DNA of 64,000 nt from JBGRQA01 sp041725895. GTDB taxonomy: Bacteria > Bacteroidota > Bacteroidia > Bacteroidales > Marinifilaceae. The notes below the pieces were generated by a model. That model was not told where the DNA came from and did no database searches. It saw only the letters and a program-made list of their open reading frames with translations. The DNA is taken from NCBI GenBank assembly GCA_041725895.1, contig JBGRQA010000011.1, positions 1 through 64,000 of the forward strand, given 5' to 3'. A program made the translations under genes and the position numbers. Within the stretch, counting starts at the first letter, position 1; each line of letters begins with the position of its first letter. Of the stretch, positions 34,810 to 45,426 are shown one piece after another.

Positions 34810-36222
34810 TTAAAACAATTTGTAAATCAACGAAACGTTAAAATGATGATTCCAACTATCCCGATCCGCATCAATACTTCCCATCAGATAATGTGAATCG
34901 GAATCATAATTATAATATGTAAGAGAATAATGAGCACGCAGTTGTAACTGCCGGGAGATATAATAGTTAAACCCTGCATTAAAACGCCCCTGCCATTGCT
35001 TGTGTTCAATATCCCGATCAACTAAATAGTCCTCACCAAAATTAAAAATAGGTCTCGTTTTTTCCTCTCCGTCATATCTTAAATAATCACCACCAAAACC
35101 TATACTTGCTGATGTTCTGGTATTCGGATAGTAACAAATATGGTAATTTAAAGAAGCCTTTATTCCCGTAACATCCAATTCTTCGGTATCCTTTCCTTGC
35201 TGCCCAAACTCATTCTCCCTATTTTCGTACCCATACTCAATAGTAGCATAGAGAGAAAACTGCCAGTTCAATTTAAAAGGCTTTTCTCTCAAATATTTTA
35301 AATTACCATAAACCTCTTCGCTCTTGGAATCAATCTTAAGGGTTACAATATCATTTTCTTCATCTTCACTATCGGAATTTTTCAAAAAGGGAGATACCCC
35401 AATTGACCACCTGGAACCAGCACTACGTATCTGCAGATCTCCATATTGTAAGTTATCATACAGTCCACCAAAATAGATCGCATCACTATCCTCAACCAAT
35501 CCCATCTCTTGTAAAACAGAATCAGCTGCCACCAATTCATAGGTCAATTTCTCACGAAAATCAAACATCCGTTTATTCTGAATCGCAGATAGTTCACGAG
35601 CCAATTGCAAAACTTCCTCATTACTTGGCTCCTTCTTCAGACGTCCGGATTTATCCATTTCTTCCAAAATATACAAGGCCAAACGCGCATCCTGTACCTG
35701 CTCAATACGTCCAAAGCCGATTGATAAAGGCAATTTTACATCCACTCTCCGATACTTTTCCTTACTCTTTTCTTGTGCGTCTTCCTTCCTTTTATCCGCG
35801 TATAAATCAACATCCACATCAACTTCGAGAAAGAATTTCGAATTGATATAATACCGATTCTGACTAAATACAGAACCATTAAAACGATTACTCTTTTCCT
35901 CAAATTCATTTCCACGAAAATCCCTTTCTGAAGACGAATAATCATAATTCATACTAACCTCTTGCTCGGTCTGCCACCTCTTACTGTTGCGATAGTAGTT
36001 CCACAATGGCTTAATACTCGACCGATAATTCGTATATCTACTATCCCTCGAGCTCTTATAATTAATCTTGGTAGTATTTCCCGACATATTTAATCTCAAC
36101 TCCAATTGGGATCTTTTCAAATCGGGTAATTTATAGGAGGACAAATCAAATTGTTTTCGCTGTCCAAAACTCCAAAGCGAACAAACACTAAACAATACAG
36201 CAATTATAGCTTTTTTTTTCAT
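34810..36222 (-). CDS. Hypothetical outer-membrane beta-barrel protein, 470 aa
   Basis: A signal peptide (residues 1-20, ending LWSFGQ) is followed by alternating beta-strand-like sequence rich in Tyr, Arg and Asp. The C-terminus NVSLIYKLF ends in Phe, as expected for BAM-folded barrels. A helical insert at about 170-235 (DARLALYILEEMDKSGRLK) may lie in the periplasm. No TonB plug. I cannot assign a substrate. It is a single gene transcribed towards the shared terminator. Confidence 0.7.
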   Translation of the reverse strand: MKKKAIIAVLFSVCSLWSFGQRKQFDLSSYKLPDLKRSQLELRLNMSGNTTKINYKSSRDSRYTNYRSSIKPLWNYYRNSKRWQTEQEVSMNYDYSSSERDFRGNEFEEKSNRFNGSVFSQNRYYINSKFFLEVDVDVDLYADKRKEDAQEKSKEKYRRVDVKLPLSIGFGRIEQVQDARLALYILEEMDKSGRLKKEPSNEEVLQLARELSAIQNKRMFDFREKLTYELVAADSVLQEMGLVEDSDAIYFGGLYDNLQYGDLQIRSAGSRWSIGVSPFLKNSDSEDEENDIVTLKIDSKSEEVYGNLKYLREKPFKLNWQFSLYATIEYGYENRENEFGQQGKDTEELDVTGIKASLNYHICYYPNTRTSASIGFGGDYLRYDGEEKTRPIFNFGEDYLVDRDIEHKQWQGRFNAGFNYYISRQLQLRAHYSLTYYNYDSDSHYLMGSIDADRDSWNHHFNVSLIYKLF

Positions 36223-36495
36223 GACTGTAACTAGATTTAAAATTCAACTAATCAATTCCATAACCATCCTACCTGACAACAAAATCCATACCACTTTGCA
36301 CACATAATTTTACTTATTGATTAAAATAAAGTGGCTGATAATAAAAGAAATTGAATTCCACACTAGGCAAATCCCCAATTCAATCGTCGACCGAATATGC
36401 CAAGGAATATGAACAAAGCCTAGGCAGAATGCAGGCTTTTTACTATTTTGGCCTGCAGAATTACAAATCTTAATACTAATCAAAAACCAACCGAC

Positions 36496-38610
36496 GTGAA
36501 AAGAACGTTTCTGGCATTATTGGTAGCTGGTACAGTACTGACTTCCTGCCAACAAAAAGCTGAACAAAAAGCAAATGGAAACCCGTTTTTTGCAGAGTAC
36601 AATACTCCTCATCAAACAGCTCCTTTTGATAAAATTAAATTTGAACACTACAAGCCTGCTTTCCTTGAAGGAATGAAGCAGGAGCAAGCTGAAGTATTAG
36701 CCATTGCAAACAGCACTGAGGAGCCTACTTTCGAAAACACTATTGAGGCTTTCGAAAAAACCGGAGCTCTATTGAATAAGGTAAGCAATGTATTTTACAA
36801 TGTAAAAGGCTCAGACACCAACGATTCTATCAAGAAGTTGGCTACAGAATTGTCTCCTCTTTTGACCAAGCATAGTGCTGACATCAACCTGAATGAGAAA
36901 TTGTTCAAAAGAATTAAGTCTGTTTACGAGCAAAAAGATCAGCTGAAGCTTTCAGTTGAAGAGAATACCTTGCTTGAGAAAATGTACAAAGGTTTTGTTC
37001 GCAGTGGTGCCAACCTGGATGCCGACAAGAAAGCCAAACTTCGTGAAATTGATGAGAAATTGTCAATGCTAACTCTTAAGTTCGGTGACAATGTCCTGGC
37101 TGAAACCAATGCTTTCGAATTGGTTATCGATAACAAAAAAGATTTGGCCGGTTTGCCGGAATCAGTGATCGCTGCTGCTGCTGAAAGAGCTACTGCCAGT
37201 GGTAAAGAAGGGAAATGGGTATTTGGTGTAGACAAGCCAAGTATGTTGCCTTTCCTTACCAACGCTGACAACCGAGAATTGAGAAAGAAGTTGTACATGG
37301 GCTATGTAAACCGTGGTAACAACAACAACGAGCACGATAACAAGAAGATTGCTGCTGAAATCGCAAACCTGAGAGTTCAAAGAGCTCAATTGTTCGGTTT
37401 CAAAAACCATGCGGAGTACATTTTGGACAACAACATGGCCAAAACTCCTGAAAAAGCATTCGAATTGTTGAACAAGTTGTGGAAAGCAGCTCTGCCTATT
37501 GCAAAGAAAGAAAGAGCTGAAATGCAAAAGATGATCAACAAAGAAGGTGGCAAATTCAAGCTGGCTTCCTGGGACTGGTGGTACTATGCCAACAAGGTTA
37601 AGAAAGCCAAATATGCTTTGGATGAAGAGGAATTGCGTCCTTACTTTGAGATCAACAACGTACGTGACGGTGCTTTCGCCTTGGCGAACAAACTTTATGG
37701 CATCAAATTCATCGAACGTCACGACATCACTAAATTCAACGAGGAAGCTCAAACCTGGGAACTTCAGGAGGCTGATGGAACTCACATCGGTATCTTCTAC
37801 CTGGATTACCACCCACGTGCTTCTAAGCGTGGTGGTGCATGGATGAACTCCTTCCGCAAGCAATCAGGTTTAGGAACTGATCACGAGGTTACTCCTATCA
37901 TTGTAAACATCTGTAACTTCACCAAACCTGTTGGTGACGGTCCTGCTTTGATCTCTATTGACGAAGTTGAAACTCTGTTCCACGAGTTTGGTCACGCACT
38001 ACACGGATTCTTATCCAAGTGTAAATACAACACCCTTTCAGGAACTGCTGTATCTCGCGATTTTGTAGAGTTACCATCTCAGGTGATGGAGAACTGGTGC
38101 TTCGAGCCAGAGATGTTAGCACTGTATGCAAAACACTACAAAACTGGTGAAGTGATCCCAACTGAACTAGTTCAAAAAATTCAGAATGCTGGTAAATTCA
38201 ACCAGGGTTTTGCTACTGTTGAATACCTTGCTGCTTCATTGCTGGATATGAAATACCACACTTTGACTGAAGTACAGGATATCGATGTAGAGAAATTCGA
38301 AAAGGATTACTTGAAATCAATCGGTTTGATTCCTGAAATCTACTCAAGATACCGTTCAACCTACTTCAACCACATTTTCGCTGGTGGATACTCTGCAGGT
38401 TACTATGCATACATCTGGGCAGGTGTATTGGATTCTGATGCATTCCAGGCATTCAAAGAAACCGGTTTGTTCAACAAGCAAACTGCAAAAGCATTCCGCG
38501 ACAATGTATTGTCAAAAGGTGGTACCGAAGATCCAATGGAATTGTACAAGAGATTCCGTGGTCAAGAGCCATCCATCGAACCATTGTTGAAGAAAAGAGG
38601 TTTGAAGTAA
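36496..38610 (+). CDS. dcp: M3 family peptidyl-dipeptidase (Dcp-like) lipoprotein
   Basis: A 704-residue zinc metallopeptidase. The GTG start at 36496 gives the lipoprotein signal KRTFLALLVAGTVLTSC; a longer TTG-initiated frame from 36448 would spoil it. The catalytic HEFGH is in TLFHEFGHALHGFL near residue 496, with the third ligand Glu in the following DFVELPSQVMENWC. It removes dipeptides from the C-termini of peptides, here probably in the periplasm. Codon use is visibly biased to a small set (GCT, AAC, AAG, GTT) compared with its neighbours, which suggests high expression. A clear terminator follows. Confidence 0.9.
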   Translation: MKRTFLALLVAGTVLTSCQQKAEQKANGNPFFAEYNTPHQTAPFDKIKFEHYKPAFLEGMKQEQAEVLAIANSTEEPTFENTIEAFEKTGALLNKVSNVFYNVKGSDTNDSIKKLATELSPLLTKHSADINLNEKLFKRIKSVYEQKDQLKLSVEENTLLEKMYKGFVRSGANLDADKKAKLREIDEKLSMLTLKFGDNVLAETNAFELVIDNKKDLAGLPESVIAAAAERATASGKEGKWVFGVDKPSMLPFLTNADNRELRKKLYMGYVNRGNNNNEHDNKKIAAEIANLRVQRAQLFGFKNHAEYILDNNMAKTPEKAFELLNKLWKAALPIAKKERAEMQKMINKEGGKFKLASWDWWYYANKVKKAKYALDEEELRPYFEINNVRDGAFALANKLYGIKFIERHDITKFNEEAQTWELQEADGTHIGIFYLDYHPRASKRGGAWMNSFRKQSGLGTDHEVTPIIVNICNFTKPVGDGPALISIDEVETLFHEFGHALHGFLSKCKYNTLSGTAVSRDFVELPSQVMENWCFEPEMLALYAKHYKTGEVIPTELVQKIQNAGKFNQGFATVEYLAASLLDMKYHTLTEVQDIDVEKFEKDYLKSIGLIPEIYSRYRSTYFNHIFAGGYSAGYYAYIWAGVLDSDAFQAFKETGLFNKQTAKAFRDNVLSKGGTEDPMELYKRFRGQEPSIEPLLKKRGLK

Positions 38611-38632
38611 TTCTCATCTCACATAATATTAC

Positions 38633-38666
38633 GAAAGGATATCCAATTGGGTATCCTTTCTTTTTT
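38633..38666 (+). terminator. Terminator of the M3 peptidase gene
   Basis: GAAAGGATA 38633-38641 pairs with TATCCTTTC 38652-38660 and is followed by six T. Confidence 0.88.
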
Positions 38667-39205
38667 CTCTCAATTTTCACCTCCATAGCATCCAATATTC
38701 CTGCCCATCCCTAAAGTTGCGAGATTTCATGCAATTCTCAGACCACTTGTATACCGAATAAAAGACACTTTCCTACTCATTCTCTGTAAAATATAATCCT
38801 GCAATTTTATTTGGAATAGTACCACAAATAGGCGAAATGATAAACTCTCATAGAAAAACTCTATGGAATTTTATTACAATCATAGAACATTTATACAGAC
38901 AAATGCATTTCCCAAAAATTGAAGTTCTTTACAGGAAATTAGGAGCCTTGAAAAAAGCACAAAACTCTATCTTCAAAATCCAATTGCTACTCCAATACAA
39001 ATAGCTAGCTGAATTAAAGAAAGTCAAATTTAGAGGTAAACAGAACTTACCATATTAGTCAAAGCAAATACACATACAAAATCCTCTTCTTTATTCTATC
39101 CCAATTTAGCATAGTTTCAAAAGAGATTCCCAAGTCTGAGATTTGAAATTCCCGAATTTTACGAATATCTTCGTTTCTCAGAATTCCCAAAAAATTTAAC
39201 ATTTC
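38667..39205. other. Intergenic region, no gene seen
   Basis: About 540 bp of AT-rich sequence without a convincing reading frame, repeat or hairpin. It must hold the promoter of the DUF819 gene, but I could not place one. Confidence 0.6.
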
Positions 39206-40375
39206 ATGCAATCATTTATTTCACCGGACAACCATCTGGTTCTCTTTTTAGTAGTGGCCGGTGCGGCCGCTTTTGGTATTTATTCCGAACACAAAAAATG
39301 GTTTGGAAAGCTTTCGGGCATCCTGGTTACCATGATCTCCATGAGCCTGCTATCCATGGCTGGGGTAGTTCCCGTTGCCTCCAACCCAGATATTAAAGTA
39401 GATGTTTACGACCTGGTCTTCTCCTACTTTATTCCCATCTCCATTCCCATGCTGCTATTCAGCTCTAACATTCTCAAAATTGTTAAGGAGAGCGGAAAAT
39501 TACTGGTAGCTTATATTCTGGGAGCAATCGGAATCGTAATCGGTTGTTTCATCGCCTTTTCCATAATCGACCTGGGCCCTGATTCAGGAAATACTGCTGG
39601 GGTAATTGCAGCCACCCTTATCGGGGGTAGCGTTAACTTTATCGCTTCCGCTGAGATCCTGAATTTCAGCACCAATCCCCTATTTACTGCCACCATCGCG
39701 GTTGACAATTTCGTTTCAAATCTCTACACTCTTTTTCTCTTTTTAACCCCATCGCTGGTATTTCTGGCCCGTTTTTTTGTAAAACCCAAAAAGGAAAACC
39801 TGGTGGAAAAAGTATCTCAAAAGAACAAGAAGAGCTACCCAATCACCATGGAACGAATTGCAGTATCGATATTCGTTGCAGTTCTGATTGCAGGTGCAGG
39901 AAAATTCCTGGCCCCCTATCTGCAAGGTATGATCGATACCAAACTGAACCTGAGCATCCTGTTGATTACAGTTTTCTCGGTACTAGCAGCCAACTTTTTC
40001 CCAAAACGACTTAAACCTCTCGAAGATACTGCCTTCTCTATTGGTTTGTGGATGATGTACATCTTCCTGGCTGTTATCGGGGCAGCCACCAATGTAACCC
40101 AAATCTTTAGCATCGGTCCCGGTGTATTGGCCTTCTACCTCACCATCATGCTCTTCCATTTTGTCTTCCTGTTGGCATTAGCCAAACTTTTCAAACTGGA
40201 TGTATACGAGGTGGTAATCTCCTCAGCCGCCAACATCATGGGGCCTTCGGTTGCGGCTCCTATGGCTGCATCCCTTGGGCAAAAAAAGCTGGTAACTCCA
40301 GGTATCCTCGTTGGAATTTTAGGTTACATTATCGGAACCTTTATAGGTGTTTCCATTGCTGTTTTCTTAAGTTAA
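39206..40375 (+). CDS. DUF819 (YjcL-like) membrane protein
   Basis: A 389-residue inner-membrane protein with about ten to twelve helices. The conserved GVIAATLIGGSVNFIASAEIL and the late SSAANIMGPSVAAPMAASLG, an internal echo of the first, fit the DUF819 family. This family has a two-repeat layout like sodium/carboxylate or glutamate-type exchangers. The substrate is unknown. It is monocistronic: a terminator follows within 10 bp. Confidence 0.85.
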   Translation: MQSFISPDNHLVLFLVVAGAAAFGIYSEHKKWFGKLSGILVTMISMSLLSMAGVVPVASNPDIKVDVYDLVFSYFIPISIPMLLFSSNILKIVKESGKLLVAYILGAIGIVIGCFIAFSIIDLGPDSGNTAGVIAATLIGGSVNFIASAEILNFSTNPLFTATIAVDNFVSNLYTLFLFLTPSLVFLARFFVKPKKENLVEKVSQKNKKSYPITMERIAVSIFVAVLIAGAGKFLAPYLQGMIDTKLNLSILLITVFSVLAANFFPKRLKPLEDTAFSIGLWMMYIFLAVIGAATNVTQIFSIGPGVLAFYLTIMLFHFVFLLALAKLFKLDVYEVVISSAANIMGPSVAAPMAASLGQKKLVTPGILVGILGYIIGTFIGVSIAVFLS

Positions 40376-40381
40376 TCATAC

Positions 40382-40412
40382 AACAAGGCTTCCTTACGGG
40401 AAGCCTTGTTTG
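40382..40412 (+). terminator. Terminator of the DUF819 gene
   Basis: ACAAGGCTTCC pairs with GGGAAGCCTTGT around a TTAC loop and is followed by TTTG. It lies directly before the next gene's ATG at 40433. Confidence 0.8.
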
Positions 40413-40432
40413 CAATACAATATCATCAACAC

Positions 40433-40909
40433 ATGAGCAAATTCACAAAAAAATCCTACCTCAACCATTCCGGTTTTTTAAAAGACAGCTGGTATCTTAT
40501 TCGGAATACCAAAAGCGTTGCCCATGCGATGAAAGGACAAGCAATTTCACCCAAATTTAGAGAACGGATTATGTTAGCAGTAACCGAGGTAAACGGATGC
40601 CGCTACTGCAGCTGGTTGCATACCAAAATGGCACTAAAATCAGGGTTACAGAAAGATGAAATTCGCAACCTACTTCAGGGAAACCTTCAGGCTGCAGATC
40701 CTACAGAATATCCAGCCCTGCTTTTCGCAACTCATTGGGCTGATACCAATAAGAAACCAGATGCAGAAATGCTCGCTGAATTCAAAAAGCATTATTCTCA
40801 GCCGGAGATTCAATGCATCAATACACTTCTCCAAATTATCTGGTGGGGCAACCTTTGCGGTAATACACTGGATCATCTGTTGCATCGACTGAGGCTACAT
40901 AAAAACTAA
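40433..40909 (+). CDS. Carboxymuconolactone decarboxylase / AhpD-like protein
   Basis: A 158-residue all-helical protein of the CMD/AhpD family. The redox CxxC is in NGCRYCSWLHTKMALKSG, with the His three residues after the second Cys as in AhpD. AhpD-like members reduce peroxiredoxin partners or carry out peroxidase chemistry. The ATG at 40433 is preferred over an in-frame upstream TTG-type start at 40406, which lies in the terminator. No ahpC is nearby. Confidence 0.83.
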   Translation: MSKFTKKSYLNHSGFLKDSWYLIRNTKSVAHAMKGQAISPKFRERIMLAVTEVNGCRYCSWLHTKMALKSGLQKDEIRNLLQGNLQAADPTEYPALLFATHWADTNKKPDAEMLAEFKKHYSQPEIQCINTLLQIIWWGNLCGNTLDHLLHRLRLHKN

Positions 40910-41050
40910 CAATCTCTTCCATACCCCTTCAAAAGGGAACAATCATTCCATTTCTATCATAAAGTTCTGAATCAGACTTCAAATTTAGGTGTTTTACAAG
41001 TTATTTTTTTCGTAAATTAGAATAAGTATTACTCCTAAAACCTGAGACCT

Positions 41051-43468
41051 GTGAAAAACGATAATTCTGATCGCATGCAGGAAGAACAATATGAGGATGA
41101 TGAAAACACTCAACCCGGAACGGATGTGGTACTCATATCTGAAATCTTTCCTGACAAACTAATTATTCTGCCGGTATACGAACGGCCGGTTTTCCCCGGT
41201 TTACTGGCTCCCTTAACCTTTGCCGGTGCAGAGAATGTTGAAGCACTAAATGCCGTATTCAACACAACAGACAAGCTAATCGGAGTTTGCCTTGTTAAAA
41301 CGGAAGACGAACAAGACCCTAAACTATCAGAATATCACCCCGTTGGAACAATACTCAAATTACACAAAATCAATCTGGTTTCGGAAAATATCGTTCAGGT
41401 ATTTGCACATGGTTTAGGGCGCTTCTCCTACGTCAGAACCGTTCGCCAGTCTCCTTTTCTGAAATGGGAAGTTAAGTATCATTACACACCCCCGGGAAAA
41501 CCTGATGATGAGTTAAAGGCCTATACCCTATCCATTATATCCTCTCTTAAGGAGTTATTGAAAAAGAATCCCATTTTCCAGGAGCAACTAAAAATGGTGA
41601 TTTCCCAAATCACCTACGAAAAACCTGGCATTCTAATGGACCTGGTGGCCTCAATGCTTACAGCAGATCCTTTAAAACTCCAGGATCTTCTGGAAACCTT
41701 CAACTTACACAAACGAAGTGAGAAGATGTTGCTGTTGCTGAAAGAGGAAATTGAACTCTCGGATCTGCAGCAGAAGATTCAGAAGCAAATTGAAGAAAAG
41801 ATCAGTACCCAGGAAAAAGAATTTTTTCTCAGGGAGCAATTGAAGGTAATCAAAAAGGAACTAGGCCTGGAGAAAGACGACAAAACTTCGGAGATTGAAA
41901 AAATCGAAAATCGTATCAGAAGTCTGAAATTAAGCCAGGAGGCCTTGCAAGTCGTTCATGAAGAACTGGATAAAATAAAAGTTCTGGAACCCGCCTCCTC
42001 CGAATTTCATGTCACACGTACCTACCTACATGCCTTAACGGAGCTTCCCTGGGGAATCTATTCGAAAGATCGCCTAAGCATTGCAGATGCCCGCGAAATA
42101 CTGGACCGGGACCATTACGGCCTAAACGATGTGAAGCAGGCCATACTGCAGTTCCTTGCCACCATCATCAAACGGGGCAAATTATCAGGATCCATCATCT
42201 GCCTGGTAGGACCTCCGGGAGTGGGAAAAACTTCCATCGGTCGCTCCATTGCCGATGCTCTTAACCGGAAATTCTACCGATTCTCAGTGGGAGGAATGCG
42301 CGACGAAGCTGAAATTAAGGGCCATCGCCGAACCTATATTGGTGCTATGCCCGGAAAAATCATCCAGAGTCTGAAACGATCGGGAACAGCCAATCCTGTC
42401 ATCATGCTCGACGAGATCGATAAAATTGGAAGTAGCTACCAGGGCGACCCTGCCTCTGCCCTTCTCGAAGTACTTGATCCGGAGCAAAACAGAGATTTCC
42501 TGGATCATTACCTGGATGTTCGGTTTGACTTATCGCAAGTTTTGTTTATCACCACTGCAAACCAACTGGACACCATTCCTCAACCCCTTCTGGACAGGAT
42601 GGAGGTGATTAAACTATCCGGTTACATCCGGAACGAAAAAGTGCAAATTGCGAAAAAATACCTCATCCCCCGTCAGATGGAAGCGCATGGTCTAAATACC
42701 AAAGAGGTGAAGATAACCGATGCAGCTCTTCACCAAATTGTTGAGGGATATGCTCGCGAAGCCGGGGTTCGCAACCTGGAGAACCAAATCAAGAAAATAA
42801 TGCGCCAAATCACCCTGCAACAAGCAGAGGGTGAAACAAAAAAACACTCCATCTCCATTAAAAACATTGAAGACTATCTGGGACAACCTATTTTCACGAA
42901 AGAGGAACTCTATGAAAAAGAAATACCAGGCGTAAGTCTTGGTTTGGCCTGGACATCCATGGGAGGAACAACCCTCTACATCGAGGCTAGTGCGATAAAA
43001 GGATCAAAAGGCTTCAAACAAACCGGTCAGTTGGGAAAAGTTATGCAGGAATCCTCTGAAATAGCCTACTCGTATACCCGGTCATTAATCGCAAAAATGA
43101 AGCAGCAGCAGCACTTCTTTGCAAATCACTTCATTCATCTCCATGTTCCAGCCGGTGCCACCCCTAAAGACGGACCTTCCGCCGGTATAACAATGGCCCT
43201 GGCCTTGTATTCCCTCGCTCTCAATAAAGCAGTCCGCAAAGGAATTGCAATGACGGGCGAGCTGACCTTGACCGGCAAAGTACTTCCGATAGGAGGAATA
43301 CGTGAAAAAACTTTAGCCGCAAGAAGGGTGGGCGTTTTCGAATTGATTTTTCCAAAAGAAAACCAAAAAGACTACGACAAACTTCCTGATTATCTAAAAG
43401 AGGGAATTACCGTTCATTATGCTGATTATTTTGAGGATGTTTTGAAAATTGCCTTGCCGGATACCTAA
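41051..43468 (+). CDS. lon: ATP-dependent protease Lon
   Basis: An 805-residue Lon. The N-terminal substrate domain (about 40-240) is followed by a coiled linker. The AAA+ domain has Walker A GPPGVGKTS near residue 388 and Walker B IMLDEIDKIG. The protease domain has the catalytic Ser near 711 (KDGPSAGI) and Lys exactly 43 residues later (GGIREK), the same spacing as in E. coli Lon. The start is a GTG at 41051. It degrades misfolded and regulatory proteins in the cytoplasm. It stands alone, with no heat-shock promoter element that I can identify. Confidence 0.96.
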   Translation: MKNDNSDRMQEEQYEDDENTQPGTDVVLISEIFPDKLIILPVYERPVFPGLLAPLTFAGAENVEALNAVFNTTDKLIGVCLVKTEDEQDPKLSEYHPVGTILKLHKINLVSENIVQVFAHGLGRFSYVRTVRQSPFLKWEVKYHYTPPGKPDDELKAYTLSIISSLKELLKKNPIFQEQLKMVISQITYEKPGILMDLVASMLTADPLKLQDLLETFNLHKRSEKMLLLLKEEIELSDLQQKIQKQIEEKISTQEKEFFLREQLKVIKKELGLEKDDKTSEIEKIENRIRSLKLSQEALQVVHEELDKIKVLEPASSEFHVTRTYLHALTELPWGIYSKDRLSIADAREILDRDHYGLNDVKQAILQFLATIIKRGKLSGSIICLVGPPGVGKTSIGRSIADALNRKFYRFSVGGMRDEAEIKGHRRTYIGAMPGKIIQSLKRSGTANPVIMLDEIDKIGSSYQGDPASALLEVLDPEQNRDFLDHYLDVRFDLSQVLFITTANQLDTIPQPLLDRMEVIKLSGYIRNEKVQIAKKYLIPRQMEAHGLNTKEVKITDAALHQIVEGYAREAGVRNLENQIKKIMRQITLQQAEGETKKHSISIKNIEDYLGQPIFTKEELYEKEIPGVSLGLAWTSMGGTTLYIEASAIKGSKGFKQTGQLGKVMQESSEIAYSYTRSLIAKMKQQQHFFANHFIHLHVPAGATPKDGPSAGITMALALYSLALNKAVRKGIAMTGELTLTGKVLPIGGIREKTLAARRVGVFELIFPKENQKDYDKLPDYLKEGITVHYADYFEDVLKIALPDT

Positions 43469-43538
43469 ACAACATCCATGAATTCGTTTCTATTCAAAAT
43501 TTGGAATCAATAGATTTTCAATTACATTTGTTTGGAGT

Positions 43539-44558
43539 ATGCAAAAAATAAATTCTTCAAAATACCCACCCCGCTTTCTAAAAACATTAGGAATTCTCCT
43601 CTGTGTTTTCCTCCTGCTCTCCTCCCAGAAAGTTATGGCCCAGGAAAAATACCGGTGGTCCACGGTAAAAAGTGGGGAAGGTTTGAATGCCTTTCTTCTT
43701 CGAAACCATCTTTCACCCAAAAAATTCACGGAGAAATTTATCAATCTGAACAAAAACCGGCTAAACAAACAGGGACAATTAATAGCTGGTAGGAAATACA
43801 AAATCCCTTTGCGTTTTCCCATTCATACGAATCCTTTGTTCGGAAAGAAATACGAACGCATCGTACAAAAAGACAATCAACTAAAGGGAGGCATTTACTA
43901 CCTGGTAAGTGGTCATGGAGGACCCGATCCCGGTGCTATTGGTAAAATTTCGGGTCACACGGTTACTGAGGATGAATACGCTTACGACATCATTCTAAGA
44001 TTGGCTCGTAACCTAATGGAGCATGGTGCTAAAGTGGAACTAATCATACGTGATAAAGATGACGGCATTCGGGATCAAAAATTTCTTCTGCCCGATACGG
44101 ATGAGAGATGCTACCCGGACCAAACCATCCCCAGAAAACAGACCCCTCGATTACATCAAAGAGCTGCAGCCATCAATATATTGTCTAAAAAGAACAGGGG
44201 GTACAAACACAAACGTTTGGTAGCCATCCACCTGGATTCCAGAAGTAAGAAAAACCGTACGGATGTTTTCTTCCATTATCATTCCAAAAGTAAAAAAGGG
44301 AAAGAATTCGCTTTAAACCTTCAAAATACATTTCGGGATAAATATGCGAAACACCAACCCAATCGAAAGTACACTGGTACGGTAAGTTCCCGTCGCTTAT
44401 ACATACTCACCACAACGCTTCCGCCATCGGCATTCATCGAACTGGGCAACATAAACAATTACAGGGATCAACTCCGCTTTCTGAAGAAAGAAAACCGGCA
44501 AGCGCTCGCCGATTGGATTTGCGACGGAATAATCAGAGACTACAAAGCTCAGAAATAG
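43539..44558 (+). CDS. N-acetylmuramoyl-L-alanine amidase (Amidase_3) with LysM-like N-terminus
   Basis: A 339-residue exported amidase. The signal segment is at about residues 12-32, and a LysM-like domain follows at about 40-90 (VKSGEGLNAFLLRNHLS then AGRKYKIP). The catalytic domain starts with the zinc ligand in VSGHGGPDPGAIG; the second ligand is the Glu in VTEDEYAYD and the third the His in LVAIHLDSR. A final acidic residue is in PSAFIELGNINN. It cleaves the bond between MurNAc and the stem peptide during cell separation or turnover. It converges with the YbaK gene. Confidence 0.87.
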   Translation: MQKINSSKYPPRFLKTLGILLCVFLLLSSQKVMAQEKYRWSTVKSGEGLNAFLLRNHLSPKKFTEKFINLNKNRLNKQGQLIAGRKYKIPLRFPIHTNPLFGKKYERIVQKDNQLKGGIYYLVSGHGGPDPGAIGKISGHTVTEDEYAYDIILRLARNLMEHGAKVELIIRDKDDGIRDQKFLLPDTDERCYPDQTIPRKQTPRLHQRAAAINILSKKNRGYKHKRLVAIHLDSRSKKNRTDVFFHYHSKSKKGKEFALNLQNTFRDKYAKHQPNRKYTGTVSSRRLYILTTTLPPSAFIELGNINNYRDQLRFLKKENRQALADWICDGIIRDYKAQK

Positions 44559-44590
44559 CAGAAGAAACCGGGTGTTTTCATCGCTATAGG

Positions 44591-45064
44591 TTAAGCAAAA
44601 CACTTGTGCGTAAACTTCAGCACTATGGGTTCAACACAGCGCTCAAAGTCATCATAGGACAAACGGATCAACTCCGTGTGAGTTCCAGCATTAAAAGCAA
44701 TTTCATCGTCTTCGGCCAAACTTTCAGAAACATAAACATCTAATCCGTACAAATTTCCGAAAGGTGGCATTGCTCCTACTTCACATTGTGGGAATATATT
44801 CTTAAATTCCTGCTCATGTGCTAATTCAACCTTTTTACATCCCGTAACCTGCTTCAGCAGATCAAAATCGATTAGATAGGATGCGGGAAGCACAGCCATA
44901 GCCATTTTCCCATCCAGTTTTACCATCACTGTTTTTGCAAGAATTTTCCCCGGGATATGTGCAGAAGCGGCAATTTGTTGAGCAGTATAGGCCGAAGAGT
45001 GGCGAACCGTAACATACTTGATGTTGCGGGTATCCAAATAATCTTTCAATTTACGAATAGGCAT
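44591..45064 (-). CDS. YbaK/EbsC-type aminoacyl-tRNA deacylase
   Basis: A 157-residue protein of the YbaK/ProX family, which hydrolyses mischarged tRNAs such as Cys-tRNA(Pro) or Ala-tRNA(Pro). Conserved features are the catalytic-site Lys in LAKTVMVKLDG and the substrate loop EVGAMPPFGNLYGLDVYVS. The ATG at 45064 (MPIRKLKDYL) is preferred over the one at 45085, which adds seven residues. The family member type cannot be fixed from sequence. It is divergent from the TPR gene. Confidence 0.82.
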   Translation of the reverse strand: MPIRKLKDYLDTRNIKYVTVRHSSAYTAQQIAASAHIPGKILAKTVMVKLDGKMAMAVLPASYLIDFDLLKQVTGCKKVELAHEQEFKNIFPQCEVGAMPPFGNLYGLDVYVSESLAEDDEIAFNAGTHTELIRLSYDDFERCVEPIVLKFTHKCFA

Positions 45065-45426
45065 ATCTCCTCCTCTTAAACGCATTCCCTAATTCTATAA
45101 TTCACATTTAAAATTTGTAAGACTACAAATTTTCCCAAATTGGATTCCTCCAATCCTAGAGAGCCCCGGTTTCTTTCGCTTTCCACTGATTCTATTCCAA
45201 ATCAGTGGCTTCGTCCTTTAAATTACAAAAAATAAAGGGGGAAATAAAGAATATTCATCTGAAAGAGAAGCGTCCTCCTCTAATTTTCCATCGTATTACA
45301 GTTTTCAATTGACGAATCACCCACAAAACAAGCCATGCCGGATCAATTGAATTAAACTCAAAAAATGATTTCGTGTTTCTTTTGTCAAATAAAAAACATA
45401 TTTTTGACATTCACCATAATTAAATT
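45065..45426. other. Divergent intergenic region with one hairpin
   Basis: About 360 bp between the YbaK and TPR gene starts, no gene seen. CCACTGATT 45183-45191 pairs with AATCAGTGG 45200-45208, without a T-run. A second weak inverted repeat (TGTCAAA with TTTGACA) lies 15 bp before the TPR gene and could be an operator. Confidence 0.5.

Noticed and set aside
35403..35846. 147-codon plus-strand ORF inside the barrel protein gene
   Set aside because: Antisense to a gene with signal peptide and barrel features; no independent support.
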